Source: Brumimicrobium glaciale (GTDB lineage: Bacteria > Bacteroidota > Bacteroidia > Flavobacteriales_D > Crocinitomicaceae). From it: a stretch of DNA of 64,000 nucleotides. Below are positions 8,260-16,364 of the stretch, in pieces; the first letter of the stretch is position 1, and each line of letters begins with the position of its first letter. A program made the translations under genes and the position numbers. The DNA is taken from contig NZ_SETE01000001.1 of NCBI RefSeq assembly GCF_004152935.1, positions 186,001 to 250,000 of the forward strand, written 5' to 3'. The notes under the pieces are model-generated. The model searched no databases. It had not been told where the DNA came from and saw only the letters and a list, made by a program, of their open reading frames with translations.

Positions 8260-8330
8260 TCTTTTTGATTTATTTAAATAGTGTTACAAAATATAAAATA
8301 ATAATTTAATTATCAACCATTTATGATTAA

Positions 8331-9416
8331 TTAAGAACCGTACTCCATTAAATACGCTTTCAAAAAGCCATTTAAATCACCGTCCATTACATCGTCAACA
8401 TTTCCAGTTTCATGTCCTGTTCGTACATCTTTCACCAACTTGTAGGGATGCATTACATAATTTCGAATCTGTGATCCCCATTCTATATTTTTCTTTTCAG
8501 ATTCTATTTCTGATCTTTTTTCCAATCTTTTTCTTAACTCCAACTCATACAATTGAGATTTTAAAAGTTGCATCGCTTTCTCTTTATTCCCCAATTGTGA
8601 CCTTCCCTCCGAGTTTTCAATGACTATTCCACTTGGTTTGTGTCTTAATCTTACCGCAGTTTCTACCTTGTTTACGTTCTGACCTCCTGCACCGCCTGAT
8701 CTAAAAGTTTCAAATGAAATATCAGCTGGATTAATTTCAATTTCAATTGTATCGTCAACCAAAGGGTAAACATAAACAGAAGCAAAGGAAGTATGCCGTT
8801 TCGCATTAGAATCGAAAGGAGAAATACGTACCAATCGATGTACCCCATTTTCACCTTTTAAATATCCAAAAGCAAAATCTCCATCAAACTCAATGGTCAC
8901 TGTTTTTATTCCAGCTACTTCACCTTCTTGATAATTGAGTTCTTTTAGTTTGTATCCATTTTTCTCACCCCACATCAGGTACATGCGCAAAAGCATATTT
9001 GCCCAATCGCAACTTTCTGTTCCTCCAGCGCCCGCAGTAATTTGTAAAACAGCGTTTAAGCTATCTTCTTCACCTGAAAGCATGTTTTTCAATTCCAGAT
9101 TTTCTAAATCCTCAGTTATTTTATTGTAAAGTGCTTCAATTTCTTCAACTGTTCCTGAACCATCATTGTAAAACTCAATCAACACTTCCAAATCCTCTGT
9201 TCTTTCTTCGAGGGAAGTTGAAGAATCAACCCAGAACTTAAGCTGACGATTTTTCTTTAAAAGAACTTCTGCTGCTTTAGGGTCATCCCAGAATGTTGGG
9301 TCTTGAGCTGCTAGTTCATTTTCATGAATACTTCGTTTTTTCTCGTCGATTGACAAGTAGACGAACAAGTTTTTAATTCGTTCCTTTAGGTTTTTTATTT
9401 GGTCGCTATTTACCAT
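8331..9416 (-). CDS. prfB: Peptide chain release factor 2
   Basis: The 361-residue protein carries the class I release factor GGQ motif (244-246, in [14 protein letters not shown]) that triggers peptidyl-tRNA hydrolysis, and the RF2-specific stop-recognition tripeptide SPF (199-201, RISPFDS), so it should read UGA and UAA. The N-terminal coiled-coil region is complete. In many bacteria prfB needs a programmed +1 frameshift at CTTTGAC near codon 25; here the corresponding YLSIDEKKR region is encoded in one open frame with no internal stop. A full -33/-7 promoter lies directly upstream with almost no leader. Confidence 0.95.
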   Translation of the reverse strand: MVNSDQIKNLKERIKNLFVYLSIDEKKRSIHENELAAQDPTFWDDPKAAEVLLKKNRQLKFWVDSSTSLEERTEDLEVLIEFYNDGSGTVEEIEALYNKITEDLENLELKNMLSGEEDSLNAVLQITAGAGGTESCDWANMLLRMYLMWGEKNGYKLKELNYQEGEVAGIKTVTIEFDGDFAFGYLKGENGVHRLVRISPFDSNAKRHTSFASVYVYPLVDDTIEIEINPADISFETFRSGGAGGQNVNKVETAVRLRHKPSGIVIENSEGRSQLGNKEKAMQLLKSQLYELELRKRLEKRSEIESEKKNIEWGSQIRNYVMHPYKLVKDVRTGHETGNVDDVMDGDLNGFLKAYLMEYGS

Positions 9417-9421
9417 GAATG

Positions 9422-9450
9422 CAAAAGTATGATTTTGCAGCTATTTCAAA
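9422..9450 (-). promoter_or_regulatory. Bacteroidota sigma-A promoter of prfB, probably leaderless
   Basis: On the minus strand TTTG (9450-9447) is followed by exactly 17 nt and then TACTTTTG (9429-9422), a match to the TTTG-N17-TAnnTTTG consensus. Only 5 nt separate the -7 box from the ATG at 9416, so transcription should start at or beside the start codon. Confidence 0.7.
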
Positions 9451-9536
9451 CCTTTTTTAAGCAATTTTAGCAGATTAAGAAGGAGATAAGGATTAATTAG
9501 CAAGCAGGCCTTGTCGACGAATTGAAATTTTCTACC

Positions 9537-9822
9537 TTTGAATAAAACCATCTTTCACAATGAAAATGGACGGTTTACAAACCGTTCCTATATTGTATCT
9601 TCGATTTGAATTTTTCAATCCTTGAATCCTTGAATTTTTTAATCTTTGAATAAAACTATCTTTCACAATGAAAATGGACGGTTTTCAAACCGTTCCTACG
9701 TTGTATCTTCGATTTGAATTTTTCAATCCTTGAATCCTTGAATTTTTTAATCTTTGAATAAAACCATCTTTCACAATGAAAATGGACGGTTTTCAAACCG
9801 TTCCTACATTGTATCTTCGATT
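9537..9822. repeat. 108-bp tandem repeat, about 2.6 copies, each with a REP-like palindrome
   Basis: Units start at 9537, 9645 and 9753, giving an exact 108-bp period; the third is cut short near 9822. Each unit holds ATGGACGGTTT, a two-base centre, AAACCGTTCC and then CATTGTATCTTCGATT. The copies differ at only a few positions. Each also contains a 20-odd-codon ATG frame, which I regard as accidental. The surrounding 9417-10003 stretch holds no gene. Confidence 0.85.
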
Positions 9823-9976
9823 GATGGTTGTCTTTTAATCTTTGAATGCTTTAATCAGGAGTATTAAATTCTAAAACTTGTAAACATCCTAAAGCTTAAA
9901 GCATATTGCTTACAGCTAAAAGCCTATTTAAACTGAATATTTTTGACAAAACTCAACTAAGTTCACATAAAAATTT

Positions 9977-9984
9977 TACTTTTG
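9977..9984 (+). promoter_or_regulatory. -7 promoter box TACTTTTG of gcvH
   Basis: The sequence is an exact TAnnTTTG match ending 19 nt before the gcvH ATG. A -33 TTTG is not obvious at the usual distance. Confidence 0.5.
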
Positions 9985-10003
9985 ATTTTCAAAAATAGAA
10001 ACT

Positions 10004-10384
10004 ATGAACATTCCTGAGAATTTAAAATACACAAAGGACCACGAGTGGTGTCTAGTGGAAGGTGATACAGTTACAATCGGTGTAACTGATTTTGCACAAA
10101 GTGAACTTGGCGATATCGTATTCGTTGAAGTAGAAACTGAAGGTGAAGAATTGGACCGTGACGAAGTTTTCGGATCTATCGAAGCAGTGAAAACTGTATC
10201 AGATTTGTTTATGCCAGTGGCTGGAGAAATCACTCAATTCAATGAAGAGCTGGAAGCAAATCCAGAACTTGTGAATTCAGATCCTTATGGTGAAGGTTGG
10301 ATGGTAAAAGTTAAAATGACTGATAAAGCGGGTCTAGAAGATTTGATGACTAGCGAGGAGTACAAAGAAATGATTGGAAAATAA
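10004..10384 (+). CDS. gcvH: Glycine cleavage system H protein
   Basis: The 126-residue protein is full length for the family and has the lipoyl-attachment signature GSIEAVKTVSDLFMP with Lys63 as lipoylation site, the N-terminal YTKDHEW motif and the C-terminal NSDPYGEGWMVK segment. The H protein shuttles the methylamine group between the P, T and L proteins of the cytoplasmic glycine cleavage complex. The other gcv genes are not in this window, which is usual for Bacteroidota. A VanZ-like gene follows 3 bp later, so the two are probably cotranscribed. Confidence 0.95.
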   Translation: MNIPENLKYTKDHEWCLVEGDTVTIGVTDFAQSELGDIVFVEVETEGEELDRDEVFGSIEAVKTVSDLFMPVAGEITQFNEELEANPELVNSDPYGEGWMVKVKMTDKAGLEDLMTSEEYKEMIGK

Positions 10385-10387
10385 ATC

Positions 10388-10765
10388 GTGCTTCGATTTA
10401 TACTTCCAAGTTTAGTTTGGACGGCACTTGTAATTATTTTGAGCTTAGTTCCTAGTTCAAATGTAAGTTTAGATAACTTTCAGTTTAAAGGTGTAGATAA
10501 GGTAGCACATTTTATAATGTATACTTTGCTCGCTTTATTTTGGGCAATAGGTTTGAAAAGGCAAAATATTTATGTCGGAATACGAAGATATGCACTCCAA
10601 ATAAGTGCGCTTGGTGGATTTTCGATGAGCGTTATTATTGAGTTTCTACAAGAATATGCGGTGTACACCAGAAGTTTTGAAGTTTTGGACTTGATTGCTA
10701 ACGGAATTGGTTGTATTTTTGGGATAGTCTTATTTAAAATTATCTATAAAGATTCTTATAAATAA
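10388..10765 (+). CDS. VanZ-like family membrane protein
   Basis: The 125-residue protein starts at a GTG 3 bp after the gcvH stop. It has four hydrophobic segments (about 3-19, 37-54, 67-86 and 97-117), with the VanZ-type pattern DKVAHFIMYTLLALFWAIG after the first loop and EFLQEYAVYTRSFEVLDLIANGIGCIFGI near the end. VanZ-like proteins are small integral membrane proteins; the original confers low teicoplanin resistance, but most homologues have no known role. The gcvH-vanZ pairing is seen in related bacteria as I recall. Confidence 0.8.
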   Translation: MLRFILPSLVWTALVIILSLVPSSNVSLDNFQFKGVDKVAHFIMYTLLALFWAIGLKRQNIYVGIRRYALQISALGGFSMSVIIEFLQEYAVYTRSFEVLDLIANGIGCIFGIVLFKIIYKDSYK

Positions 10766-10807
10766 TAGTGGTATTATTATTGTAAGGTAAAAGAAAAAAT
10801 TAAAGTT

Positions 10808-11476
10808 ATGGAAAGTAAAAAGAATCCAGAAGTTGATAACGAACGTTTGAGATTGCCACTTATATTTTTAGGTTTTTTCATTGTTGGAAGTATGGTGACA
10901 TTGTCATTTTCTTTTAAGCAAGAAGTGGAAATTGTTTCTTCTGAAAATGAAAAACGTGAAAGAACTGAAATTCCAGAAGAATTAGAAGTTATCGAAGAAG
11001 AAAAAGAAGACATTGTTGTTCAAGAAATTCAAGAACCAGATGTTACTCCTCCACCTTCTGAAGAAATCGAGGTAAAGAAAAACGTCGATAAGGACGAACC
11101 AATTAAGGTAGAAACTCCTCCGATTGATATTAAACCAATTGAAGCTCCGGCACCAGATGCACCAATTGTTGATTATCCAGATCAAGAAGCTGGTTTTCCA
11201 GGTGGAGCAGCTGCAATGAAGAAATTTCTTGCAGACAACATCAAATTTCCTGAAATAGCAATGGAAATGGGTGACCAAGGTCGTGTATTTATTGAATTCG
11301 TTGTAAATAAAGATGGGTCAATTGAGCAAGTAAAAGTTTTAAGAGGTGTTTCTCGAGAAATTGATACAGAAGCGCGTCGTGTTGTTCGTTCAATGCCTAA
11401 ATGGCAACCAGCAGAAGCAAATGGTGAAGCTGTACGTGCAAGATGTCGTATTCCAATTAACTTCATTTTACAATAG
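10808..11476 (+). CDS. TonB family energy transducer
   Basis: The 222-residue protein has a cytoplasmic N-terminus, one transmembrane helix (about 17-36), an acidic then Pro-containing spacer (Glu-rich 40-70; PPPSEE, PPIDIKPIEAPAPDAP), and a C-terminal TonB domain (about 125-222) with FPGGAAAMKKFLADNIKFPE, GRVFIEFVVNKDGSIEQVKV and MPKWQPAEANGEAVRA. It should transmit proton-motive energy from ExbB/ExbD to outer membrane receptors. No exbB/exbD are adjacent. It ends in a strong terminator and has a paralogue at 36029-36733. Confidence 0.85.
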   Translation: MESKKNPEVDNERLRLPLIFLGFFIVGSMVTLSFSFKQEVEIVSSENEKRERTEIPEELEVIEEEKEDIVVQEIQEPDVTPPPSEEIEVKKNVDKDEPIKVETPPIDIKPIEAPAPDAPIVDYPDQEAGFPGGAAAMKKFLADNIKFPEIAMEMGDQGRVFIEFVVNKDGSIEQVKVLRGVSREIDTEARRVVRSMPKWQPAEANGEAVRARCRIPINFILQ

Positions 11477-11512
11477 ACTTTAACCCTATAGTTAATGGGT
11501 TATAAAAAATTG

Positions 11513-11550
11513 TAGCGTCGTAGCATTGCTGCGGCGCTATTTTATTTTAT
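11513..11550 (+). terminator. Rho-independent terminator after the TonB gene
   Basis: A 12-bp stem (TAGCGTCGTAGC at 11513-11524 with GCTGCGGCGCTA at 11528-11539, two G-T pairs) with a 3-nt loop is followed by TTTTATTTTAT. Confidence 0.85.
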
Positions 11551-11590
11551 AAACTATAATTCGTAACTTGTACCTAAAAATATTTTCAAA

Positions 11591-12322
11591 ATGACATGGA
11601 CTAAAAAACAGATATGCAGCTTTGTTGATTTGACATCGCTAAATTCTTATGATTCATTAAAAAGTGTAAAAACTTTCCTTGCTGATGCTTTAGACTTTGA
11701 AAAGAAAGGCTTTCCTGTTGCCGCAGTTTGTTTATTCCCAAATTTCTCTGCGGTTGCAGTAAACGAATTAAAAAATTCATCAATAAAAACAGCCGTTGTT
11801 GCAGGGAACTTTCCAAACGCTCAAGGATTTCTTTCTACGAAATTGAATGAATGTGAATTGGCTTTAGAGGCCGGTGTTGATGAAATTGATATCGTGATTA
11901 ATTTAGGGGAATTTGATACAGGAGATTACGATCATGTTGTGGATGAAATAAGAGCTTTCAAAGGATTAATGCCTGAGAAGTCGTTAAAAGTAATTCTTGA
12001 AACGGGATATTTAAAAACACCTGAAAGAATTCGATTGGCAAGTGAATTAGCAATTAAAGGTGGTGCCGATTTTATAAAAACATCTACAGGAAAAGAATTT
12101 CCAGGTGCTACACTTGAAGCTGTTGAAGTCATGGCCGAAGTCATCGCTGAACATAAATCTGAAAGAAAAGTTGGATTAAAAATCAGTGGAGGGGTGAGAA
12201 CATACGAAGATGCTTTAGCATATTTTGAAATAGTAGAAAAGCATTTAGGAAAAGACTATATGACTCCAGATTATCTGCGTATTGGAGCAAGTTCATTGGT
12301 GAGAAATTTAATGAATGACTAA
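11591..12322 (+). CDS. deoC: Deoxyribose-phosphate aldolase
   Basis: The 243-residue enzyme cleaves 2-deoxyribose-5-phosphate to glyceraldehyde-3-phosphate and acetaldehyde in nucleoside catabolism. The catalytic residues of the DeoC TIM barrel are visible: Schiff-base Lys163 in DFIKTSTG, Lys197 in GLKISGGV and Asp100 in DEIDIVIN, with spacing matching E. coli (Lys167, Lys201, Asp102). Length is usual. Its stop overlaps the start of cysQ by 8 bp, making it the first gene of a four-gene operon. Confidence 0.95.
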   Translation: MTWTKKQICSFVDLTSLNSYDSLKSVKTFLADALDFEKKGFPVAAVCLFPNFSAVAVNELKNSSIKTAVVAGNFPNAQGFLSTKLNECELALEAGVDEIDIVINLGEFDTGDYDHVVDEIRAFKGLMPEKSLKVILETGYLKTPERIRLASELAIKGGADFIKTSTGKEFPGATLEAVEVMAEVIAEHKSERKVGLKISGGVRTYEDALAYFEIVEKHLGKDYMTPDYLRIGASSLVRNLMND

Positions 12323-13133
12323 ACTCTTTGAGGAATATCAACTAACCATTCGTGCTGCTTTAGATGCTTCTAAAGTTATTATGGAAATTTATGCTGGAGA
12401 ATTCGAAAGAATTGAAAAAGCTGATGGAAGTCCAGTAACAATTGCCGACTTAAGTTCTTCAAAAATAATAGCCAGTTATTTAAGTCAAACCAATATTCCA
12501 ATTACAGGAGAAGAAATTGAAAAAGAATCATTTGCTGTTCGTTCAACTTGGAAAAAAGTTTGGTGCGTTGATCCTCTTGATGGAACCAAAGAATTTATTA
12601 AAAAGAATGGTGAGTTTGTAATTAATATTGCGCTCATCGAAGACGGAAAACCAGTTTATGGCTTAATTGCTTCACCTGTCAATAAACAGATTATTCTTGG
12701 TAATAAAGAATCGGGAGCTTTTCAAACCAGTTACGAGGACGCACTAAATCCTGAAAAATGGAGAAAACTAGATCAACTTCCTGCAGTAAATTCTCCTGTT
12801 CATATAATTGCATCAAGAAGTCATTATTCAGGAGATTTACTAAAATTAGCTCAACATATAGAAAAAGAATATGGTGAAATAGAATCTACCGCAATGGGTT
12901 CTGCACTAAAATTCTTTGAGTTAGTAAATGGAACCGCTGATGTTTATCCGCGTTTTGCTCCAACAATGGAATGGGATATTGCTGCTGGTCAAGCAATTTA
13001 TGAGGCTATAGGTGGAGAGGTAATTCAAGTAGAAACAGGAAAACCACTTATTTATAATAAGAAAGATCTGAAGAATCCGTATTTTGTCGCCTCTAAGGCA
13101 AGCATGAAGCTATCTATGAATTTTTTTCAATAA
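12315..13133 (+). CDS. cysQ: 3'(2'),5'-bisphosphate nucleotidase
   Basis: The 272-residue protein belongs to the inositol monophosphatase superfamily: GEE (65-67), the metal-binding DPLDGTKEFIK (86-96) and EWDIAAGQAI in the C-terminal half provide the three metal-site motifs. The DPLDGTKEFI version is typical of CysQ, which hydrolyses PAP to AMP and protects cells during sulfate assimilation. It overlaps deoC by 8 bp and is followed 7 bp later by the first RemB-like gene. Confidence 0.9.
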   Translation: MTKLFEEYQLTIRAALDASKVIMEIYAGEFERIEKADGSPVTIADLSSSKIIASYLSQTNIPITGEEIEKESFAVRSTWKKVWCVDPLDGTKEFIKKNGEFVINIALIEDGKPVYGLIASPVNKQIILGNKESGAFQTSYEDALNPEKWRKLDQLPAVNSPVHIIASRSHYSGDLLKLAQHIEKEYGEIESTAMGSALKFFELVNGTADVYPRFAPTMEWDIAAGQAIYEAIGGEVIQVETGKPLIYNKKDLKNPYFVASKASMKLSMNFFQ

Positions 13134-13140
13134 AATTAAT

Positions 13141-14709
13141 TTGAAACTAACACAACTAACACTGATTTCCTTCTTGTTTTTGAGCTCATTAGCTTGGACA
13201 CAAGAAATTCTTATTCCGACTTCTAGCGCAGTTAAAGACAAAGCAATGTTCGCTGACTCTTCAAAGAGAGTTGTTGGAAATGGATTTTTTCCAGTTTCTT
13301 ATACTGAAGCAAATCTTAAGATTCCTCAAAAAGACACTACTCGAAATTGGGTGATGAGAAAAATATTTTCTGAGCACTTTATTCAAAAATCAGACAAGAA
13401 CTTTTTCTTAGCAGTGGATCCTCTGGTCAATATGTCTGTAGGAAAAGAACAGCTTCAAGGTGCTCCTGATCTATTATTTCAAAATACACGTGGAGCACAA
13501 GCCTTTGGACAGATAAAAGATAAGTTTTCATTTTATACTGCTTTCTATGAGAATCAAGCACGCTTCGTAAAATATCAAAATAATTATTTTGTAGATAGAG
13601 GCGAGCTTTATCCAAAAAATCCTAATGGTTATGCTTCTCAAAATGCCGTCATACCGGGTGGAGGAAGAACAAAACCTTTTGACGTTAATGGATTCGATTA
13701 TGCTTCTTCAGTGAGTTATGTTCGACTTACTCCAAATGATAAATTGGCAATTCAATTCGGAAATGCACCAAGATTCTATGGTTGGGGATACCGTTCTATG
13801 TTGCTTTCTGATAACTCGCATAACTACACAAATCTTTCAGTTGATTGGGAAATCATTAAAGGATTGACCTATACTTTTATGAGAGGAAAACAATTAAATC
13901 TCATCCGAAAAGTGTATACAAATATGGTGGAAGCACCTTATGAAAGGAAAGGTATTGGTGTACATTATTTAAGTTATAGTCCTGTTCCTTCATTAGTCAT
14001 TGGACTTTTTGAATCTACGGTTTATTTGCGTGATGAAGCAATAACTAATCAACGTGTTAATCCATATTTTTATCAGCCAATAATAGGTATAAACACCGCT
14101 GCCAACGGTATGGAATCTGCAGACATGAAAAATCTTTTTGGTCTGAATTTAGCTTGGAAATTTCATTCGCAACACATGCTTTATGCACAAGGTGTGATGG
14201 ATGATATAAGCAATAAGGAATATGGATTGCAATTGGGATACAGAACAGGAAATACTTTCAATGTTGAGAATTTGAATTTTCAATTAGAGGCCAATGTTGC
14301 AACATCGAATCTATATGCTGCCAATAACCAAAGGATGGCTTACACTCATTTTAATTTGCCTTTAGCACATACTTTAGGAAATGGATTTAAAGAATTTATC
14401 ATTCGTGTCAATTATCTATTTAAAGGAATTTTCATTGATGGAAAGGTCGTTTACTATGAAGCGAATCAACCAATGAACGATAAAAGCCGTTTGTTTGATT
14501 CGAAAAGTTCTATTTCAATACAAAATGATACGAAAGTAGTAAATACCAATATCGAATTGGGTTATGAATTCAATCCAGCAACCCACCTGCGTATGTTTGT
14601 AAATCTGAATTACAGAACAAGTGTTTCTTCTCTTGGAGGTGATGTCGATTATGGATCTGTTTCAATAGGAATTCGTTCAGCCTTAAGTAACCAATATTTT
14701 GACTTCTAA
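13141..14709 (+). CDS. RemB-like / Wzi-type outer membrane protein (first copy)
   Basis: The 522-residue protein starts at a TTG 7 bp after cysQ and has a signal peptide (KLTQLTLISFLFLSSLAWTQ). The mature part is a predicted beta-barrel with many alternating aromatic strands and the stretch FGNAPRFYGWGYRSMLLSDNS, which I associate with the gliding-motility protein RemB and the Wzi-like capsule-assembly barrels. RemB is a surface-associated accessory gliding protein in Flavobacterium. The next gene, overlapping by one base, is a paralogue (shared GKRSMLLGDYGAPY-type motif). A polysaccharide-binding role rather than motility is equally possible. Confidence 0.7.
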   Translation: MKLTQLTLISFLFLSSLAWTQEILIPTSSAVKDKAMFADSSKRVVGNGFFPVSYTEANLKIPQKDTTRNWVMRKIFSEHFIQKSDKNFFLAVDPLVNMSVGKEQLQGAPDLLFQNTRGAQAFGQIKDKFSFYTAFYENQARFVKYQNNYFVDRGELYPKNPNGYASQNAVIPGGGRTKPFDVNGFDYASSVSYVRLTPNDKLAIQFGNAPRFYGWGYRSMLLSDNSHNYTNLSVDWEIIKGLTYTFMRGKQLNLIRKVYTNMVEAPYERKGIGVHYLSYSPVPSLVIGLFESTVYLRDEAITNQRVNPYFYQPIIGINTAANGMESADMKNLFGLNLAWKFHSQHMLYAQGVMDDISNKEYGLQLGYRTGNTFNVENLNFQLEANVATSNLYAANNQRMAYTHFNLPLAHTLGNGFKEFIIRVNYLFKGIFIDGKVVYYEANQPMNDKSRLFDSKSSISIQNDTKVVNTNIELGYEFNPATHLRMFVNLNYRTSVSSLGGDVDYGSVSIGIRSALSNQYFDF

Positions 14710-16211
14710 TGAAAAAATTACTCACCATAGCACTGCTTTTTCAATGTTCATTTTTCATTGCGCAGACAGAAATCAATTCAGAGGTTAATTATCTCAATTA
14801 CGATGCATTTTTTGAATCTAGTTCATTAAGTGTAAATCCAGTTTTGCCTAATTTATCAAAACCTTATCAACCAGGATATCGACTTCCATGGGTTTCTAAA
14901 AAGGATAAATACAAAGACAATTATTTACATGTTTTTCCAATTGTAGATGTCTTAGGTTCATATAAGTCAGATGCGAATTCAACCAGTTCATATAATATTG
15001 GTGCAGGATTTGGAATCGCAACACAATTGTCTAAAAAGTTTTATGCAAGATTATTACTCACAGGAAATACTTTTGATAGCAACGGCAGTAATTTAGATTA
15101 TTCCAGTATTTTTAAGAGTGATTTTTTGGAGGGAATTAATGGCACAACGAAATTGTCGCTTCAGCCCAGGTTTAGAATGAGTTATTCACCTTATGATTTT
15201 ATAAATATTCAAGCTGGAATTGATCAACACTTTATTGGACAAGGAAAACGCTCCATGCTTTTAGGTGATTATGGTGCGCCTTATCCGTTCGCCCAATTGC
15301 GAACAAAACTTTGGAAATTAGAAATGGTGAATATCTATCAATTTTTCAAAGAAGATGAATTTCTTCAGAAAACAAGAAAATTTGCTTCAACACATTTCTT
15401 TAATTTCAATGCAACAGAACGTTTTCAAATTGGATTTTTTGAATCTGTAGTTTTTGCACCAAAAGACACTTTATTGAACCGTGGTTATGAAGTGGCTTAT
15501 CTCAATCCATTCTTGTTTTATCGACCTACAGAATATGCTTTAGGTTCTCAAGATAGATTGTTAATCGGGTTAAATACAAGTTACCAATTTGATCGATTCA
15601 TGGTTTATGGTCAATTGGCTATCGATGATTTTGTGTTGAAAGAAATGGTAAATCGCACGCGTTGGTGGGCAAATAAATACAGTGGTCAATTTGGAGTTAA
15701 AGGAAAAGAGAATTTAACTAACGGTCAATTGAGATGGCAAACAGAATTGAACTTTGCTCGTCCATTTACCTATTCTCACATCTCGTCAGCAACCAATTAC
15801 GGGAATCAAGGCAAACCTTTAGCGCATCCATTAGGATCAAATTTCGTAGAGGTTTATGCAGAATCAAGCATGCATTTCAATTCTAATTTTACATTATCAG
15901 CGCGTTTTTTCTTTTCACAACAAGGAGGAGCTGATGGAAGCGATTCTGTATCTTATGGATCAGATGTTTATCAGTCTTATGTTATTCGTCCTATGGAATA
16001 CGGATATAAAATTGGTGGAAACGGAAAGGTAAACCGTTATAATTTCTCCGTTGAAGGAAGTTATAGAATCTCAGAAAAGTTAATGATCGATGCTTTTATT
16101 CGACCAGGAATTGAATTGAATAATATGGCGCAAGCCAGCTACAAAACTCATTTTATGGTATTTTTTGGATTAAGAACAAGTTTATGGAACGAACGCTCTT
16201 TTAGTTTTTAG
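14709..16211 (+). CDS. RemB-like / Wzi-type outer membrane protein (second copy)
   Basis: The 500-residue protein has a signal peptide (MKKLLTIALLFQCSFFIAQ) and a beta-barrel-like body. IDQHFIGQGKRSMLLGDYGAP matches the equivalent RFYGWGYRSMLLSDNS region of the preceding gene, and both have FFESVVFAPKD/LFESTVYLRDE and LNPFLFYRP/VNPYFYQP segments, so they are diverged tandem paralogues. The start codon overlaps the preceding stop (TAATG). It is the last gene of the deoC operon. Confidence 0.7.
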   Translation: MKKLLTIALLFQCSFFIAQTEINSEVNYLNYDAFFESSSLSVNPVLPNLSKPYQPGYRLPWVSKKDKYKDNYLHVFPIVDVLGSYKSDANSTSSYNIGAGFGIATQLSKKFYARLLLTGNTFDSNGSNLDYSSIFKSDFLEGINGTTKLSLQPRFRMSYSPYDFINIQAGIDQHFIGQGKRSMLLGDYGAPYPFAQLRTKLWKLEMVNIYQFFKEDEFLQKTRKFASTHFFNFNATERFQIGFFESVVFAPKDTLLNRGYEVAYLNPFLFYRPTEYALGSQDRLLIGLNTSYQFDRFMVYGQLAIDDFVLKEMVNRTRWWANKYSGQFGVKGKENLTNGQLRWQTELNFARPFTYSHISSATNYGNQGKPLAHPLGSNFVEVYAESSMHFNSNFTLSARFFFSQQGGADGSDSVSYGSDVYQSYVIRPMEYGYKIGGNGKVNRYNFSVEGSYRISEKLMIDAFIRPGIELNNMAQASYKTHFMVFFGLRTSLWNERSFSF

Positions 16212-16364
16212 AGTGTTTGTTTGTCGAGTAGTGTGATTATTCCTTTTTCTGAAATCTTAATTAAATAATGAATACTGACTTTTATACTTAATCTGAATGT
16301 CAAATTGAAATTTTATCTTAAAATCCATTATTTCCTTTTACTTTTAGAGTAAACTTTATCGATA

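Noticed and set aside
9560-9822. Three short repeated ATG frames in the 108-bp array
   Set aside because: They are an automatic result of the tandem repeat; the third diverges at its end and none has a ribosome site of its own.
9537-9822. Possible CRISPR array
   Set aside because: The whole unit is repeated without variable spacers, the period is 108 bp and no cas genes are present.
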